The notes under the pieces were generated by a model, which made no database searches, had not been told where the DNA came from, and saw only the letters and a list, made by a program, of their open reading frames with translations. The position numbers and the translations under genes were made by a program. A stretch of 63,592 nucleotides of DNA from Muribaculaceae bacterium. GTDB taxonomy: Bacteria > Bacteroidota > Bacteroidia > Bacteroidales > Muribaculaceae. Location of the stretch: NCBI GenBank assembly GCA_017409345.1, contig JAFQSX010000037.1:1-63592 (forward strand), read 5' to 3'. How positions within the stretch are numbered: position 1 is the stretch's first letter; every line of letters begins with the position of its first letter. Below, in pieces: positions 17,316 to 26,975 of the stretch.

Positions 17316-18484
17316 TAATTTTTCATTTGTTTAACGAGCAACTCGGCATATTCGCGAGTCGCAGAATTAGTATTAACGTAATCTTCGTAAGAGGGCGATG
17401 CAACAAACGGCATCTTCTCTAATGATTGTAGAATAATCTTATAAATGTCAAGGAATCCGATTTGTTCACGAAGGAATGCCGCAACGGCAATTTCGTTGGA
17501 TGCATTTATCACACAAGCTGCGTTGCCCCCTTTTTCGAGTGCATAATAACTGAGGTTTATGCCGGGGAAACGATTTGCGTCGGGAGCCTCAAAAGTGAGG
17601 TTGGCATAGTCGGCCAAGGTGAGAGAGGGCTCGTTGGTAGCCAATCGTGATGCGTCGCCAAGGGCATAACGGATAGGAAGGTGCATATCGGGCAACCCGA
17701 GTTGTGCTTTCACTGCTCCGTCGACAAATTCCACCATTGAGTGAATGATTGATTGAGGGTGAACCACAGCATCTATGCGATTGGCATCAATGCCAAACAA
17801 CCAATGAGCTTCGATTATCTCGAATGCTTTATTGAGCATCGTAGCCGAGTCTATCGTAATTTTAGCTCCCATGTCCCAATTAGGATGGCGTAGAGCATCT
17901 TTAACTGTTACTGTCTTTAATCTTTCGGCATCGAAAGTGCGGAATGGTCCGCCCGATGCGGTTATTATTAATCGTTTTACCGATTGAGGCTCTTCGCCTA
18001 CCAAGCATTGATATATGGCAGAGTGTTCAGAATCGACAGGGATAACTTTTGAGGTTGACTTTTTGAGCAATTCGGTGACTAATTCTCCAGCCACGACAAG
18101 AGTTTCTTTGTTTGCGAGAGCAATGTCTTTATTGGCTTTTATTGCGCTGATAGTAGGTGCTAATCCACTATATCCAACCGTTGCAGTCACTACGGTGTCA
18201 ATGCAGTCAAGAGTCATTGCGTCGGCAATGGCTTGCGCACCGGCAGCAGTGTGTATGCCGAGAGGGGCTAAAGCCTCTTGCAGTTGGGCATATTTGCTTT
18301 CATCGGCGATTAGTGCATATTGAGGGCGGAACTTAATGGCCTGCTCAATAAGCTGCTCCACCTTTGAGCCGGCAACAAGCACAGTGGCACAAAAACGGTC
18401 GGAATACTCGGCGATGATATCGAGTGTTTGGCGTCCGATTGAGCCGGTAGAACCTAATATTGCTATGTTTTTAAGTTGATTCAC
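17315..18484 (-). CDS. dxr: 1-deoxy-D-xylulose 5-phosphate reductoisomerase
   Basis: The second enzyme of the MEP isoprenoid pathway. It converts DXP to 2-C-methylerythritol 4-phosphate with NADPH. It has 389 residues, full length. The NADPH motif GSTGSIGRQTLDII is at residues 11-24. The catalytic segment PVDSEHSAI (about 150), the flexible-loop region ASGGPFR and the NWDMGAKITIDSATMLNK motif are all present. It is the first gene of the dxr-rseP-rlmI-DPP III operon and is divergent from the OmpA gene. Confidence 0.96.
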   Translation of the reverse strand: MNQLKNIAILGSTGSIGRQTLDIIAEYSDRFCATVLVAGSKVEQLIEQAIKFRPQYALIADESKYAQLQEALAPLGIHTAAGAQAIADAMTLDCIDTVVTATVGYSGLAPTISAIKANKDIALANKETLVVAGELVTELLKKSTSKVIPVDSEHSAIYQCLVGEEPQSVKRLIITASGGPFRTFDAERLKTVTVKDALRHPNWDMGAKITIDSATMLNKAFEIIEAHWLFGIDANRIDAVVHPQSIIHSMVEFVDGAVKAQLGLPDMHLPIRYALGDASRLATNEPSLTLADYANLTFEAPDANRFPGINLSYYALEKGGNAACVINASNEIAVAAFLREQIGFLDIYKIILQSLEKMPFVASPSYEDYVNTNSATREYAELLVKQMKN

Positions 18485-18745
18485 AATATGATTTATTTGT
18501 TAAAAATGTGGCATAACAAACCAATTTGCAAATTTAACTAATAATCTTCAATCATTCAACCTCCAATAACTTAATTAACCTAAAAATGGAGAGGAAAGAG
18601 ACAAAAAGAAAGCAGAAAAAATAGAGAGAAGTGATTGATTGATGTGAACAATCACGGAATGGAATTCGTTATGAGGAAAACAAGTTGATTTAACGGAATG
18701 AAATGTTTTGATAAAAAATTTAGTTTAATTAAAATCTACAAGACT

Positions 18746-19966
18746 ATGAACAAGAAATTATTGTTAGTGATGGCTGTCGTTGGAGTGGCAATGGTGTTGC
18801 CAATGGGTGTGATAGCACAAAATGATGATTATGTTGTTGTGGAAGAGGATGTTACTATTGTTGATTTGTCGCAATGTGAAGACATCTATCATTCTTCATG
18901 GAAAGACAACTGGTTTATGCAGATGGGTGCCGGAATGAATCTTCCTATGGTGGAAAATTATCTTCCTGATGGAACTGAAAAACGCCACATTACGGCAGCG
19001 TATAATGTTGGTTTCGGTAAGTGGATGACTCCTTATCTCGGATGGCGCATCAGTGGTCTTTATGGCGCTATTCATTGGGATAACGAGGTGTATAGTAAAG
19101 CCAAGTATGTTAATGCCAATTTTGATTTGATGTGGGATATGTTTAACTCTGTGGGAGGAGTAAACTCTAATCGAGTATTTAGTATTATTCCATTTGTGGG
19201 ATTAGGAGGAACTTATACATGGGATTTCAATGATCGTTCACCCGCAATTCGCACCTCTTATGGCGATAAACCCAATCAATGGACATTGCCGGTGTCGGCC
19301 GGTTTGCAAATGCGTTTCCGTTTGTGCCGCTATGCCGATTTCTTTATCGAAGGCCGTGCTCAATTCTATGGCGATAATTTCAATAATTATGCCTATGGTG
19401 AGCCTGTCGATGTAAATATTACAGCAATAGGAGGCTTTACAATTAACTTTGGTGGACGCAATTTTAAAGCATATAATCCATGTGGTGACTTGGGTTATAT
19501 CTCAAGCCTTAACGACCAAGTAAATGATCTCCGTGCATCGTTAGCAGTGTGCAGCACTGCACTTGCCGAAGCCGAAGCACAATTGCCATGTCCCGAAGTG
19601 AAACCTACTGTAGTACATAAACCGGCCGCACCTACATCTGATGCAATTCTATTGTCAACAGTGCGTTTTGCTCGCAATTCGGCTGAAATTTCCGATGCTG
19701 AAATGGTAAATGTATATAATGTGGCTGAATGGTTGAAAGAAAATCCTAAACAAAATATTGTAATTAAGGGATATGCCGATGAACAAACAGGTACAAGCGA
19801 CTACAATATGGAATTATCTCGTCAACGTGCACAAAATGTATATGATGCGTTGATAGATTATGGAATCAATGCTAATCGATTGTCAATCCAAGCTGAAGGT
19901 AGCAATACTCAATTATATGATACAAATGATTGGAACCGTATTGTAATCTTTACACCGGCAAAGTGA
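18746..19966 (+). CDS. OmpA family outer membrane protein
   Basis: A major outer-membrane protein of about 406 residues. A signal peptide (MNKKLLLVMAVVGVAMVLP, cleavage after VIAQ) is followed by a beta-barrel-like region to about residue 235. A short linker with SSLNDQVNDLRASL comes next. The C-terminal OmpA domain binds peptidoglycan (LLSTVRFARNSAEISDAEM, VIKGYADEQTGTSDYNMELS, SRQRAQNVYDAL). The ATG at 18746 is chosen because it begins the signal peptide; an ATG 48 bases upstream is in frame. It is monocistronic with its own terminator. The 261-base gap to dxr holds no other gene. Confidence 0.9.
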   Translation: MNKKLLLVMAVVGVAMVLPMGVIAQNDDYVVVEEDVTIVDLSQCEDIYHSSWKDNWFMQMGAGMNLPMVENYLPDGTEKRHITAAYNVGFGKWMTPYLGWRISGLYGAIHWDNEVYSKAKYVNANFDLMWDMFNSVGGVNSNRVFSIIPFVGLGGTYTWDFNDRSPAIRTSYGDKPNQWTLPVSAGLQMRFRLCRYADFFIEGRAQFYGDNFNNYAYGEPVDVNITAIGGFTINFGGRNFKAYNPCGDLGYISSLNDQVNDLRASLAVCSTALAEAEAQLPCPEVKPTVVHKPAAPTSDAILLSTVRFARNSAEISDAEMVNVYNVAEWLKENPKQNIVIKGYADEQTGTSDYNMELSRQRAQNVYDALIDYGINANRLSIQAEGSNTQLYDTNDWNRIVIFTPAK

Positions 19967-20001
19967 TAATTAATGCATAATTCATAATGATTGATTAAAA
20001 A

Positions 20002-20045
20002 GCCGGGTATGCTCCCAAATGGGAATATACCCGGTATTATTTTAG
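20002..20045 (+). terminator. intrinsic terminator of the OmpA gene
   Basis: The stem CCGGGTAT / ATACCCGG with an inner CTCCCAAATGGGA extension is followed by ATTATTTT. Confidence 0.75.
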
Positions 20046-20089
20046 TGAAGAATCAAAAATTTGCCTTGGTCAAGCCCTATAACTAAGTT

Positions 20090-20303
20090 AATTCATAGTT
20101 CATAATTCATAATTGCCAGAATCGAAGCCTTTATGTTCAATCTGTCTAAACTCTCAATTCTGCATTATTTTGACCACCTCCCGGCTTCGCCGTACTGACT
20201 ATGTCTTCAATGGGCTGCACTCGGCAATAATCAAGCGAGCTTGATATATTGCTCTCATTTGCTCCATTGTTCCTCCTATTTTTCTTCAAAAAACAAGAGG
20301 AGA
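20090..20303. repeat. REP-like intergenic repeat (CTCCCGGCTTCGCCG type), copy 1
   Basis: A gene-free stretch. It starts with short ATTCATAATT repeats, then holds CCACCTCCCGGCTTCGCCGT near 20175 and a segment of 40-odd bases (CTTCAATGGGCTGCACTCGG to CAAGC) that reappears inverted at about 45500-45540. It ends with GTTCCTCCTATTTTTC and AAGAGGAGAG, which can form a hairpin. Related copies are at 42806, 43333 and 45368. I see no coding sequence in the gap 19967-20313. Confidence 0.6.
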
Positions 20304-20313
20304 GTTAGGGCTC

Positions 20314-21450
20314 TCAATTCTCAACTTTCAACTCCCTAAGAATTCTTGCCACGGTTTTTGTTACATTGGCTGAGGCGAAATCGTGTTGCATAGCCACTTC
20401 TAAGGGAACTTTTTCTTCGAGAATAGGGTAGATGCCTGCAAAACCCATCGCATTGAGTTCGTCGCAAGGTTCCACGCAACCACCTATTGCCACGGTGGGG
20501 ATTCCCATTTTTTTAGCTCGGGCAAGCACTCCGGCTGCTGTTTTTCCTTTGGGCGTTTGGAAGTCCACTTTGCCTTCGCCGGTGATGACGAGATCAGCAT
20601 CGGCTATGCGACTGTTGAAGTCGATAGCATCAAGCACCATTTCCACACCACTGCGCAATGTGCCGTTGAGGAATGCGCGGAATGCGCCACCCATGCCACC
20701 TGCAGCACCTGCTCCAGCTATAGGTACGATATTTATGCCATATTTTTGTTCAATCACTTTGGCAAATGATGCCATGCCATTGTCGAGTGCTTCAACCATT
20801 TGAGGCGATGCACCCTTTTGAGGAGCAAATACGTATGCAGCACCGATAGAGCCGCAGAATGGTGTGTCAACATCACATGCAATGGTGAAAGTTGATTCGC
20901 GCACTTCGGCAGACACTTGCGAGTCGTCAATCTTAGCGATATCACCAAGGATACCACCGCAACAACGCTCTATTTCGTTGCCTTGTGAATTGATGAATTT
21001 AAAACCGAGGGCTTGCAACATACCTGTTCCGGCATCGTTTGTGGCACTGCCGCCAATCCCCACAAGGAAATTGCGACAACCACGCTTGATTGCGTCGAGA
21101 ATCATTTCGCCGGTTCCGTAGGTTGATGTTTTTGCCGGGTCACGCTCTTCGACTGCGATTAGAGGCAATCCACTTGCCGATGCCATTTCTATGATGGCTG
21201 TTGTGCCGGCGATGCCATAAGTGGCTGCAACCGGAGCGTCGAGAGGACCTTTCACATCGATAGTGATTAGTGAGCCTCCGAGAGCCTCTACCACAGCATC
21301 AACAGTGCCTTCGCCTCCATCTGCCACATTTATTTCAATCACTTCACAGTTGGGATATATTTGGTGAACACCGCGAGCAGCACTTTCGGCAACATCTTTT
21401 GATGAAAGTGAGCCCTTGAATGAATCAGATGCAACTACAATTTTTTTCAT
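20314..21450 (-). CDS. glycerate kinase, type 1 (GarK/GlxK family)
   Basis: Phosphorylates D-glycerate to phosphoglycerate. It has 378 residues. Family motifs are ASDSFKGSLSS at residues 7-17, DGGEGTVDAVVEALGG near 65, GIGGSATNDAGTGMLQALG near 125 and GAGAAGGMGGAFRAFL near 245, with VITGEGKVDFQTPKGKT near 290. It follows the GntP permease gene by 27 bases on the same strand, so uptake and phosphorylation of glycerate (or a related sugar acid) are probably coupled. Confidence 0.92.
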   Translation of the reverse strand: MKKIVVASDSFKGSLSSKDVAESAARGVHQIYPNCEVIEINVADGGEGTVDAVVEALGGSLITIDVKGPLDAPVAATYGIAGTTAIIEMASASGLPLIAVEERDPAKTSTYGTGEMILDAIKRGCRNFLVGIGGSATNDAGTGMLQALGFKFINSQGNEIERCCGGILGDIAKIDDSQVSAEVRESTFTIACDVDTPFCGSIGAAYVFAPQKGASPQMVEALDNGMASFAKVIEQKYGINIVPIAGAGAAGGMGGAFRAFLNGTLRSGVEMVLDAIDFNSRIADADLVITGEGKVDFQTPKGKTAAGVLARAKKMGIPTVAIGGCVEPCDELNAMGFAGIYPILEEKVPLEVAMQHDFASANVTKTVARILRELKVEN

Positions 21451-21477
21451 ATTATGTATATTGTTTTTCGTGAGATA

Positions 21478-22728
21478 TTAGCCTATAAACATATAAGTGA
21501 GCATTGTGCCCATTGCGAGAATGAAACCTACGAGTGTTTCGTAAGGAATGAGTTTTAATCGTTGGTTCACAGTCATGCCCATTGTGCCACCGGTAGCATG
21601 GAAGAATGAGCCATGGGGTAGGTGGTCGAGAACGGTAGCACCTGAGTTGACCATTGCGGCACCCCACACCGCAGTAACGCCTGCAGCCATTATGGCATCG
21701 CCAAACGATGCCGAGGCGATAGTGGCACCCGCTGTAGATGAGGCTGTGGCTGCCGACATCAATGCCCCAGAAATGGGAGCCATAAAAGTTCCTCCATTGG
21801 CAAAGCCAGAGAGAGCATCAACCAATACATCTTTGATAGCCGATGCCTTAATGATGCCAGCAATCGTACCTGTTCCAACGAGCAAAATTGCAATGCCCGA
21901 CATCTTTTCAAGGCCATAAGCGATGCACGAGCCTGCTTTTTTGTAATAACCTGTAGTTAAGATTCCCACAATACCACCCACGGGAAGCGCAATCATAGGG
22001 TCAACAACAATGTCACAAATAGGACGAAGTGCCATAAGTGCGATTGTTACGATAGGTCCGGCAAGACTTGCCCATAATGATGGCAAATTCTCTTCGTTAT
22101 CTTCTTGACCAGCTTCGGCAGTCATCAGATCCTTTTTAGGAATCATAGGCACGATAAGGAACACCACGATAAGCAATCCCACAACGGCAGGAATGATGTT
22201 GGCCATCATTACATCGGGTAGTGGTGCACCAAAGTTTTCGGCAGCAATGATAGTGTTAGGGTTAGGTGAGATAATATTCCCACATTTGCCACCGCCCACC
22301 AATGCGATGAGCAATTTAGTGCGAGAGAGATTGAGTTTGCAACCACTTATGATGGCTATAGGAGCGATAGTGATAACAGCCACATCGATAAATACCCCCA
22401 TTGCAGTCAATATCATGGCCGATAGTGCAAGAGCAAGGAAGATAAATCTTTGACCAAGAGCCTTTATGATGCTATGAGCAATGCGTGAGGCAGCGCCTGT
22501 TTTGACGAGCATTCCAGTGAGCACACCAGCAGCGATAATACGCACAATGGCAGGGGTAATATCCTTCACACCTGCAATCATTTCGGTTACGGTAGTTTCG
22601 AGTCCCCAACCGGCAAGCAACCCACCGGTCACCGCACCAATGATAAGACTATAAACAGGAGAAACTTTCTTAATAATTAATACGATTGATAACACAAGCC
22701 CTATAAGAGCAGCAAGAGCACTATCCAT
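21478..22728 (-). CDS. GntP-family gluconate/glycerate:H+ symporter
   Basis: An integral membrane transporter of 416 residues with about 12 hydrophobic segments. Motifs VGGGKCGNIISPNPNTI and the C-terminal GTMGMTVNQRLKLIPYET fit the GntP family, which imports gluconate and related sugar acids with protons. The partner glycerate kinase downstream suggests glycerate as substrate, but this is inferred from position. The 278-base gap upstream holds repeats of GAATTGAGAATTGA and CTACTAACTA type and no gene. Confidence 0.88.
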   Translation of the reverse strand: MDSALAALIGLVLSIVLIIKKVSPVYSLIIGAVTGGLLAGWGLETTVTEMIAGVKDITPAIVRIIAAGVLTGMLVKTGAASRIAHSIIKALGQRFIFLALALSAMILTAMGVFIDVAVITIAPIAIISGCKLNLSRTKLLIALVGGGKCGNIISPNPNTIIAAENFGAPLPDVMMANIIPAVVGLLIVVFLIVPMIPKKDLMTAEAGQEDNEENLPSLWASLAGPIVTIALMALRPICDIVVDPMIALPVGGIVGILTTGYYKKAGSCIAYGLEKMSGIAILLVGTGTIAGIIKASAIKDVLVDALSGFANGGTFMAPISGALMSAATASSTAGATIASASFGDAIMAAGVTAVWGAAMVNSGATVLDHLPHGSFFHATGGTMGMTVNQRLKLIPYETLVGFILAMGTMLTYMFIG

Positions 22729-23006
22729 TGTTTTTTATGATTGATTTAACGTTAAAAATGTGATATGTTAGAAATTGCTTACAAAGATAATATAAAGAAT
22801 TGAGAATTGAAAATTGAGAATTTTTAGATAGAAAGCCAGAATGAACAAAATGGGTTGATGTTATAATCTACTAACTATTCTCTACTAACTACTATTTATT
22901 ATAGCCTGTCAAAATATCCTATATTTCATGGAGAACAATAAGTATAGTGGAAATTTTTTCTTTTTCCTTTTTTCGTTCTCCTCTTTAATTTGTAAATTTG
23001 TCGATT

Positions 23007-23855
23007 ATGATGAGAAGACTTTTATTGATAGTGGCGGTGGTATTGCCGTGGGTGGCAATGGCGCAGGAGGATTCGGCAGTAGTGCGCCCGGTGGCATCGG
23101 CTTATGAGGTTGGTGTTGGGTGTTCCAATATCACCGACACTTATTTGTCGCCATTAGAATATGACGGATTGGAATTTAGTTTGCGATATGAACGCCGTCA
23201 GGCAATGAAGTTTGACCCTGAGCGATGGTCTATGCGATTGGCTGGGGCTGTGACGGTGGATAAAACCGACAATCCGGTGCGAAATGCGTCGATGTGGTAT
23301 GCAGGGCTCGATTTGTCGTGGGGCATGACTCATCGATGGCGTTTGCCTCATAATCTCATTGTATCGGCAGGGGGTAGCACTTCGCTCGATGTTGGGTGTA
23401 TATATAGCACACGCAATGGAAATAATCCGGCATCGGCCAAGGCTGCTTGGATGGTCAATCTCACCGGCGAACTGTCGTGGTCAACACGATTGGCTGGTCG
23501 CAAACTATTGTTGCGTTATCAACCAACTATACCTTTGACCGGGGTGTTTTTGGCGCCCGACTATGGCGAACTATATTATGAGATATACCTCGGCAATGAC
23601 GACGGATTGTGTCATGCTGCATGGTGGGGCAACTATTTCAAAATGGAAAATCGTGTGACGGCCGATTGGTATCTCGGTAGCAACACTGCGTTGCGACTTG
23701 GCTATCAAGGAAATGTTTTGTCAACCAAAGTGAATGATGTGACCACAAAGATGGTGTCGCATAGTGTGGTGCTTGGGGTGTCGGGCGAGTTTATGAGCAT
23801 TGCTCCCGGCAAGGTGCCACACTGCGATTCACGCATCATTTCAGCGATATATTAA
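23007..23855 (+). CDS. DUF3316 family protein, exported
   Basis: About 282 residues. A signal peptide (MMRRLLLIVAVVLPWVAMAQ) precedes beta-rich sequence with alternating hydrophobic residues, consistent with an outer-membrane or periplasmic barrel-like protein. It matches the DUF3316 family as I know it from Bacteroides; the role is unknown. The ATG at 23007 is preferred over a TTG nine bases upstream. The next gene (S41 peptidase) starts about 12 bases later after AAGAGGAGGAG, so the two form an operon. Confidence 0.7.
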   Translation: MMRRLLLIVAVVLPWVAMAQEDSAVVRPVASAYEVGVGCSNITDTYLSPLEYDGLEFSLRYERRQAMKFDPERWSMRLAGAVTVDKTDNPVRNASMWYAGLDLSWGMTHRWRLPHNLIVSAGGSTSLDVGCIYSTRNGNNPASAKAAWMVNLTGELSWSTRLAGRKLLLRYQPTIPLTGVFLAPDYGELYYEIYLGNDDGLCHAAWWGNYFKMENRVTADWYLGSNTALRLGYQGNVLSTKVNDVTTKMVSHSVVLGVSGEFMSIAPGKVPHCDSRIISAIY

Positions 23856-23867
23856 GAGGAGGAGTTG

Positions 23868-24887
23868 ATGATGAAAAAGATAAATCTAATATACTTATTG
23901 ATGCTGTTGTTCACAACGAGTGCTTGCCATGAGGTTGAGGAGTGGGAAAACGACTCACGAGGCAATTTTGAGGCATTGTGGACTATTCTCGATGAACATT
24001 ATTGCTTCTTTGAGGAAAAAGGGGTTGATTGGGACTCGATTTATACCGTATATTCTGCTCGACTTGAAGATAAAATGACTCGCTATGAATTGTTTCAAGT
24101 ATGCTCCGAAATGCTTGACGAATTACGCGACGGCCATACCAATCTCATTACACCGTTTGATATATCGTATTATCATAACTGGTGGAGCGACTATCCACAA
24201 AACTATGATGCGCGATTGTGGCAAGAATATTATCTGAATTTCAACTATCGCAAGGCGAGTGGAATCACCTACGGCATTTTGCCGCAAAATATAGGTTATA
24301 TCAATTATTCAAGTTTCTCAAATGCAATAGGTGAGGGCAATCTCGATGAGGTGTTGTTTCACTTGATTAGTTGCAATGGATTGATTATTGATGTGCGCAA
24401 TAATGGCGGAGGAAACCTCACAAATGTGGAAACTCTTGTGTCGCGCTTTATCACTGATCGCACCCTTGCCGGATATATTTCACACAAAACCGGTCCCGGA
24501 CATAATGATTTCTCCAAGCCCGAACCATTTTACTACAATCCTGCCGAGCAAGGACGAGTGATGTGGGGCAAAGCAGTGGTGGTGTTGACCAATCGTTCAA
24601 CCTTTAGTGCAGCCAACAACTTCGTGTCGATAATGAAATATCTCCCCAATGTGAAGATTGTGGGAGCGACAACAGGCGGGGGTAGTGGTATGCCTTATTC
24701 ATCGGAACTGCCCAATGGTTGGGGAGTGCGATTCTCAGCATGCTCAATATTAGACCCACAAGGCAAGATAACCGAGTTTGGAATAGAACCAACGGAGGGT
24801 TGCGCCGTGGATTTAGATCCTCAAGCAGCCTTGCAAGGACATGACACAATGATTGACTTTGCAATCAATGTATTGAACGAAATGTAG
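23868..24887 (+). CDS. S41 family peptidase lipoprotein
   Basis: A C-terminal-processing-peptidase-like serine protease of about 339 residues. The lipoprotein signal ends TTSACHEVEE, so it is envelope-bound. The S41 domain shows GLIIDVRNNGGGN near residue 175 and the nucleophile segment LTNRSTFSAANNF near 240, with GATTGGGSG after it. The helical N-terminal part contains DELRDGHTNL. There is no PDZ domain, as in the tricorn-like S41 group of Bacteroidetes. A strong AGGAGGAG lies 7 bases before the second ATG (23871). Confidence 0.87.
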   Translation: MMKKINLIYLLMLLFTTSACHEVEEWENDSRGNFEALWTILDEHYCFFEEKGVDWDSIYTVYSARLEDKMTRYELFQVCSEMLDELRDGHTNLITPFDISYYHNWWSDYPQNYDARLWQEYYLNFNYRKASGITYGILPQNIGYINYSSFSNAIGEGNLDEVLFHLISCNGLIIDVRNNGGGNLTNVETLVSRFITDRTLAGYISHKTGPGHNDFSKPEPFYYNPAEQGRVMWGKAVVVLTNRSTFSAANNFVSIMKYLPNVKIVGATTGGGSGMPYSSELPNGWGVRFSACSILDPQGKITEFGIEPTEGCAVDLDPQAALQGHDTMIDFAINVLNEM

Positions 24888-24950
24888 ATTTATCGATGAA
24901 AAAGAGGAGGGCAAAACAAAAAAATATTGACATAGCCCAGATTAAAAAAA

Positions 24951-24979
24951 CGCCTCCTCTAAAATTTTTTAGGGAGGTG
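24951..24979. terminator. hairpin between the S41 and DUF3108 genes
   Basis: CGCCTCC and GGAGGTG frame TCTAAAATTTTTTAGG, giving a continuous hairpin between two convergent genes. It resembles part of the REP-like repeat family and may terminate both genes, although a clear T run is missing on the + strand. Confidence 0.45.
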
Positions 24980-25016
24980 TCACGAAGTTACGAAGGGGTT
25001 TATTTTGACACAAACC

Positions 25017-25058
25017 CATTATGAACTATGCATTATGAACTATGCATTATGAATTATG
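25017..25058. repeat. three 14-bp tandem repeats
   Basis: CATTATGAACTATG occurs twice in tandem and is followed by CATTATGAATTATG and CATTAAT. The array ends just before the DUF3108 stop codon. Similar ATTATGAATT motifs occur in other gaps of the window. Confidence 0.7.
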
Positions 25059-25066
25059 CATTAATA

Positions 25067-25825
25067 TCATCCTCCTGTGTAAAAACATTGTACCTTGCCA
25101 ACAGGAAGAGTTCCTTCGAGTTTTACCGGGATGCGACGGGTGTCGGTTGAAATCCAAGCATCCATATCATCCGATGTTTTTTTATTTCCGTCGGAAGTGA
25201 ATGTAAAACTTATGTGATAGCAATTATACGATTTATTATCGTAAGTCACGGTTTCGGTACCATGATATTTTATGGTTAATAATTCTTTGCGTTTGCCGGA
25301 GAAAATGTTGAGTTTCATAACTTGACCTTTTTTCATGTCATTGTAGTTTATTGCACGCATATAATAATAAACGCTCAACATATCTACTGTCGCACCGGTA
25401 GCCGAAATGATGTGTTCCTTCTTTGTGCCTTTAGATTCATCTTCGTCACGTTTGATGCGAGTGCAGTATCCTATAACTCTGTTTCCGTTGCGAGAATATT
25501 TTACAATATCGTGTTTGAAATCGCCACCTTCATGTGCTTTCTTTTCATAAAAAAGAGGTAGAAATCCGGCTTTTCGGATTGTGCCGTTGAGAGTGTCGCG
25601 GACCATGTAAAAATTATCGGCCCAAGGGTCGGATTTAGCAGTCAATTTAGTGATATAATTAGCACCATGGTTGGAGATTGATAATGTTGCAGTGCCGGCT
25701 TGCTTGTTTACAAGACCCCATTTATACATCACTTTATAATTAACCTTTTCATTGTTGAACGAAATCTCATTTGCGCTCATACATAGAGCCGATAATCCTA
25801 AAATTATTGATAATAAATATTTCAT
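25067..25825 (-). CDS. DUF3108 domain-containing periplasmic protein
   Basis: 252 residues with a signal peptide (MKYLLSIILGLSALCMSA). The family pattern is visible: FNNEKVNYKVMYKWGLVNKQAG, then a GTAT-S-I repeat of beta strands, SDPWADNFYMVRDT, DMLSVYYYMRAI and a C-terminal AWISTDTRRIPVKLEG. DUF3108 proteins are exported beta-rich proteins of unknown function. It is monocistronic, about 50 bases from the YhcH-family gene on the same strand. Confidence 0.82.
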   Translation of the reverse strand: MKYLLSIILGLSALCMSANEISFNNEKVNYKVMYKWGLVNKQAGTATLSISNHGANYITKLTAKSDPWADNFYMVRDTLNGTIRKAGFLPLFYEKKAHEGGDFKHDIVKYSRNGNRVIGYCTRIKRDEDESKGTKKEHIISATGATVDMLSVYYYMRAINYNDMKKGQVMKLNIFSGKRKELLTIKYHGTETVTYDNKSYNCYHISFTFTSDGNKKTSDDMDAWISTDTRRIPVKLEGTLPVGKVQCFYTGG

Positions 25826-25875
25826 GATAGACTGATGATAATTTTATGATATTGACTTTAACGATTGAAAATGGT

Positions 25876-26328
25876 TTAATCAACGGCAATTTTGACACAA
25901 TATTTGCGATGACGTCCCACTCCGATATTAGGGGCATAAGCATCTTCGGGAAAGAAGATTGCGCATTGTCCTGGTCGTAGGGTTATATAACTTTGAGGTT
26001 CATCGCCATAATAAATTGTATCGGTGGCCTCATCATATTTTTTAGTGATGTTGCGAAGGTGTTTAATTGACGCCCATCCTATTGTCTCTTCGTTAGAGAC
26101 AGGAACATGGATATAAATGAATTTACGGTGTGATTCAAGCATTTGTTTTCCTTGAGGAAGCATTGCCACCTCTTCGTGGCCGACTATAATCGCTTCATTG
26201 TCGAAGAGTAATGTTGAGCCTTTTTCAAATTTGTCTTTGTAATGCTCTGCTACCCAACGAAGGGCCTCGTTGAGTAATTCATTGTTAGTGGTAATTTGTC
26301 CTAAATCGGTAATTTCTCCTAGTATCAT
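25876..26328 (-). CDS. YhcH/YjgK/YiaL family protein
   Basis: A 150-residue cupin-like protein (DUF386 family), proposed elsewhere to act on sialic acid or other sugars as an anomerase-like enzyme. Typical pieces are KFIYIHVPVSNEETIGW near residue 70 and the C-terminal metal-site stretch GQCAIFFPEDAYAPNIGVG, then KYCVKIAVD. The start overlaps the tdk stop by four bases (ATGA), which indicates translational coupling to thymidine kinase. No sugar genes are near, so its substrate is unclear. Confidence 0.85.
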   Translation of the reverse strand: MILGEITDLGQITTNNELLNEALRWVAEHYKDKFEKGSTLLFDNEAIIVGHEEVAMLPQGKQMLESHRKFIYIHVPVSNEETIGWASIKHLRNITKKYDEATDTIYYGDEPQSYITLRPGQCAIFFPEDAYAPNIGVGRHRKYCVKIAVD

Positions 26329-26975
26329 TGTTTATTAAGAATTTTCTCGGTTTCAAAGAATGGGAGTGAGTTTCGTTCGGCTTGTTCGATGCGTTTGTTG
26401 CGCCAACATTTGCGACACACAGCAATATATCTATCATCACCACCAATCTCAACTTGAGCACCCTCAACGACAAAGTCACCATTGCTGTCAATACGGGCAT
26501 TTACGATGGTCTTGTTACCACAGTTGCAAGTTGATTTAATTTCATCAATGGTGTCGGCAATTTCAAACAAACGACGAGAACCTTCAAAAAGGTTGGTTTT
26601 AAAGTCGGTGCGCAACCCATAACAAACGACATTACACCCAAAGTCATCAACAATGCGAGAAAGTTGGTCAACTTGTTCGGGCGAGAGGAATTGTGCTTCA
26701 TCAATTAAGAACCAATCAAACACAGTGTTTTCTTTCTCAAACAATTCGATGGCAAATTGGTATAAATCGGTGTCATGGTAAATCCAACTGCATTCGCGTT
26801 GAATACCAATGCGTGATTTTATGACATTAATCTTGTCGCGAGTATCAATGATAGGTTTCAGACAAGCATATTTCATGCCTCGTTCTTCAAAATTGTAAGC
26901 CGTAGTCAAGAGTAATGCAGTTTTTGCTGAACCCATTGTGCCATATCGAAAATATAACTTCCCTTTGTGTTTCAT
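26325..26975 (-). CDS. tdk: thymidine kinase
   Basis: Phosphorylates thymidine to dTMP in nucleotide salvage. It has 216 residues, type II family. The P-loop region is YFRYGTMGSAKTALLL at about residues 8-23. The DEAQF Walker-B-like motif (LIDEAQFLS) is near 92. A structural zinc site is formed by CNCG near 146 and CRKC near 186. The lasso-loop region follows. The 277-base gap upstream, shared with the divergent metallopeptidase gene, has no other gene. Confidence 0.94.
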   Translation of the reverse strand: MKHKGKLYFRYGTMGSAKTALLLTTAYNFEERGMKYACLKPIIDTRDKINVIKSRIGIQRECSWIYHDTDLYQFAIELFEKENTVFDWFLIDEAQFLSPEQVDQLSRIVDDFGCNVVCYGLRTDFKTNLFEGSRRLFEIADTIDEIKSTCNCGNKTIVNARIDSNGDFVVEGAQVEIGGDDRYIAVCRKCWRNKRIEQAERNSLPFFETEKILNKQ

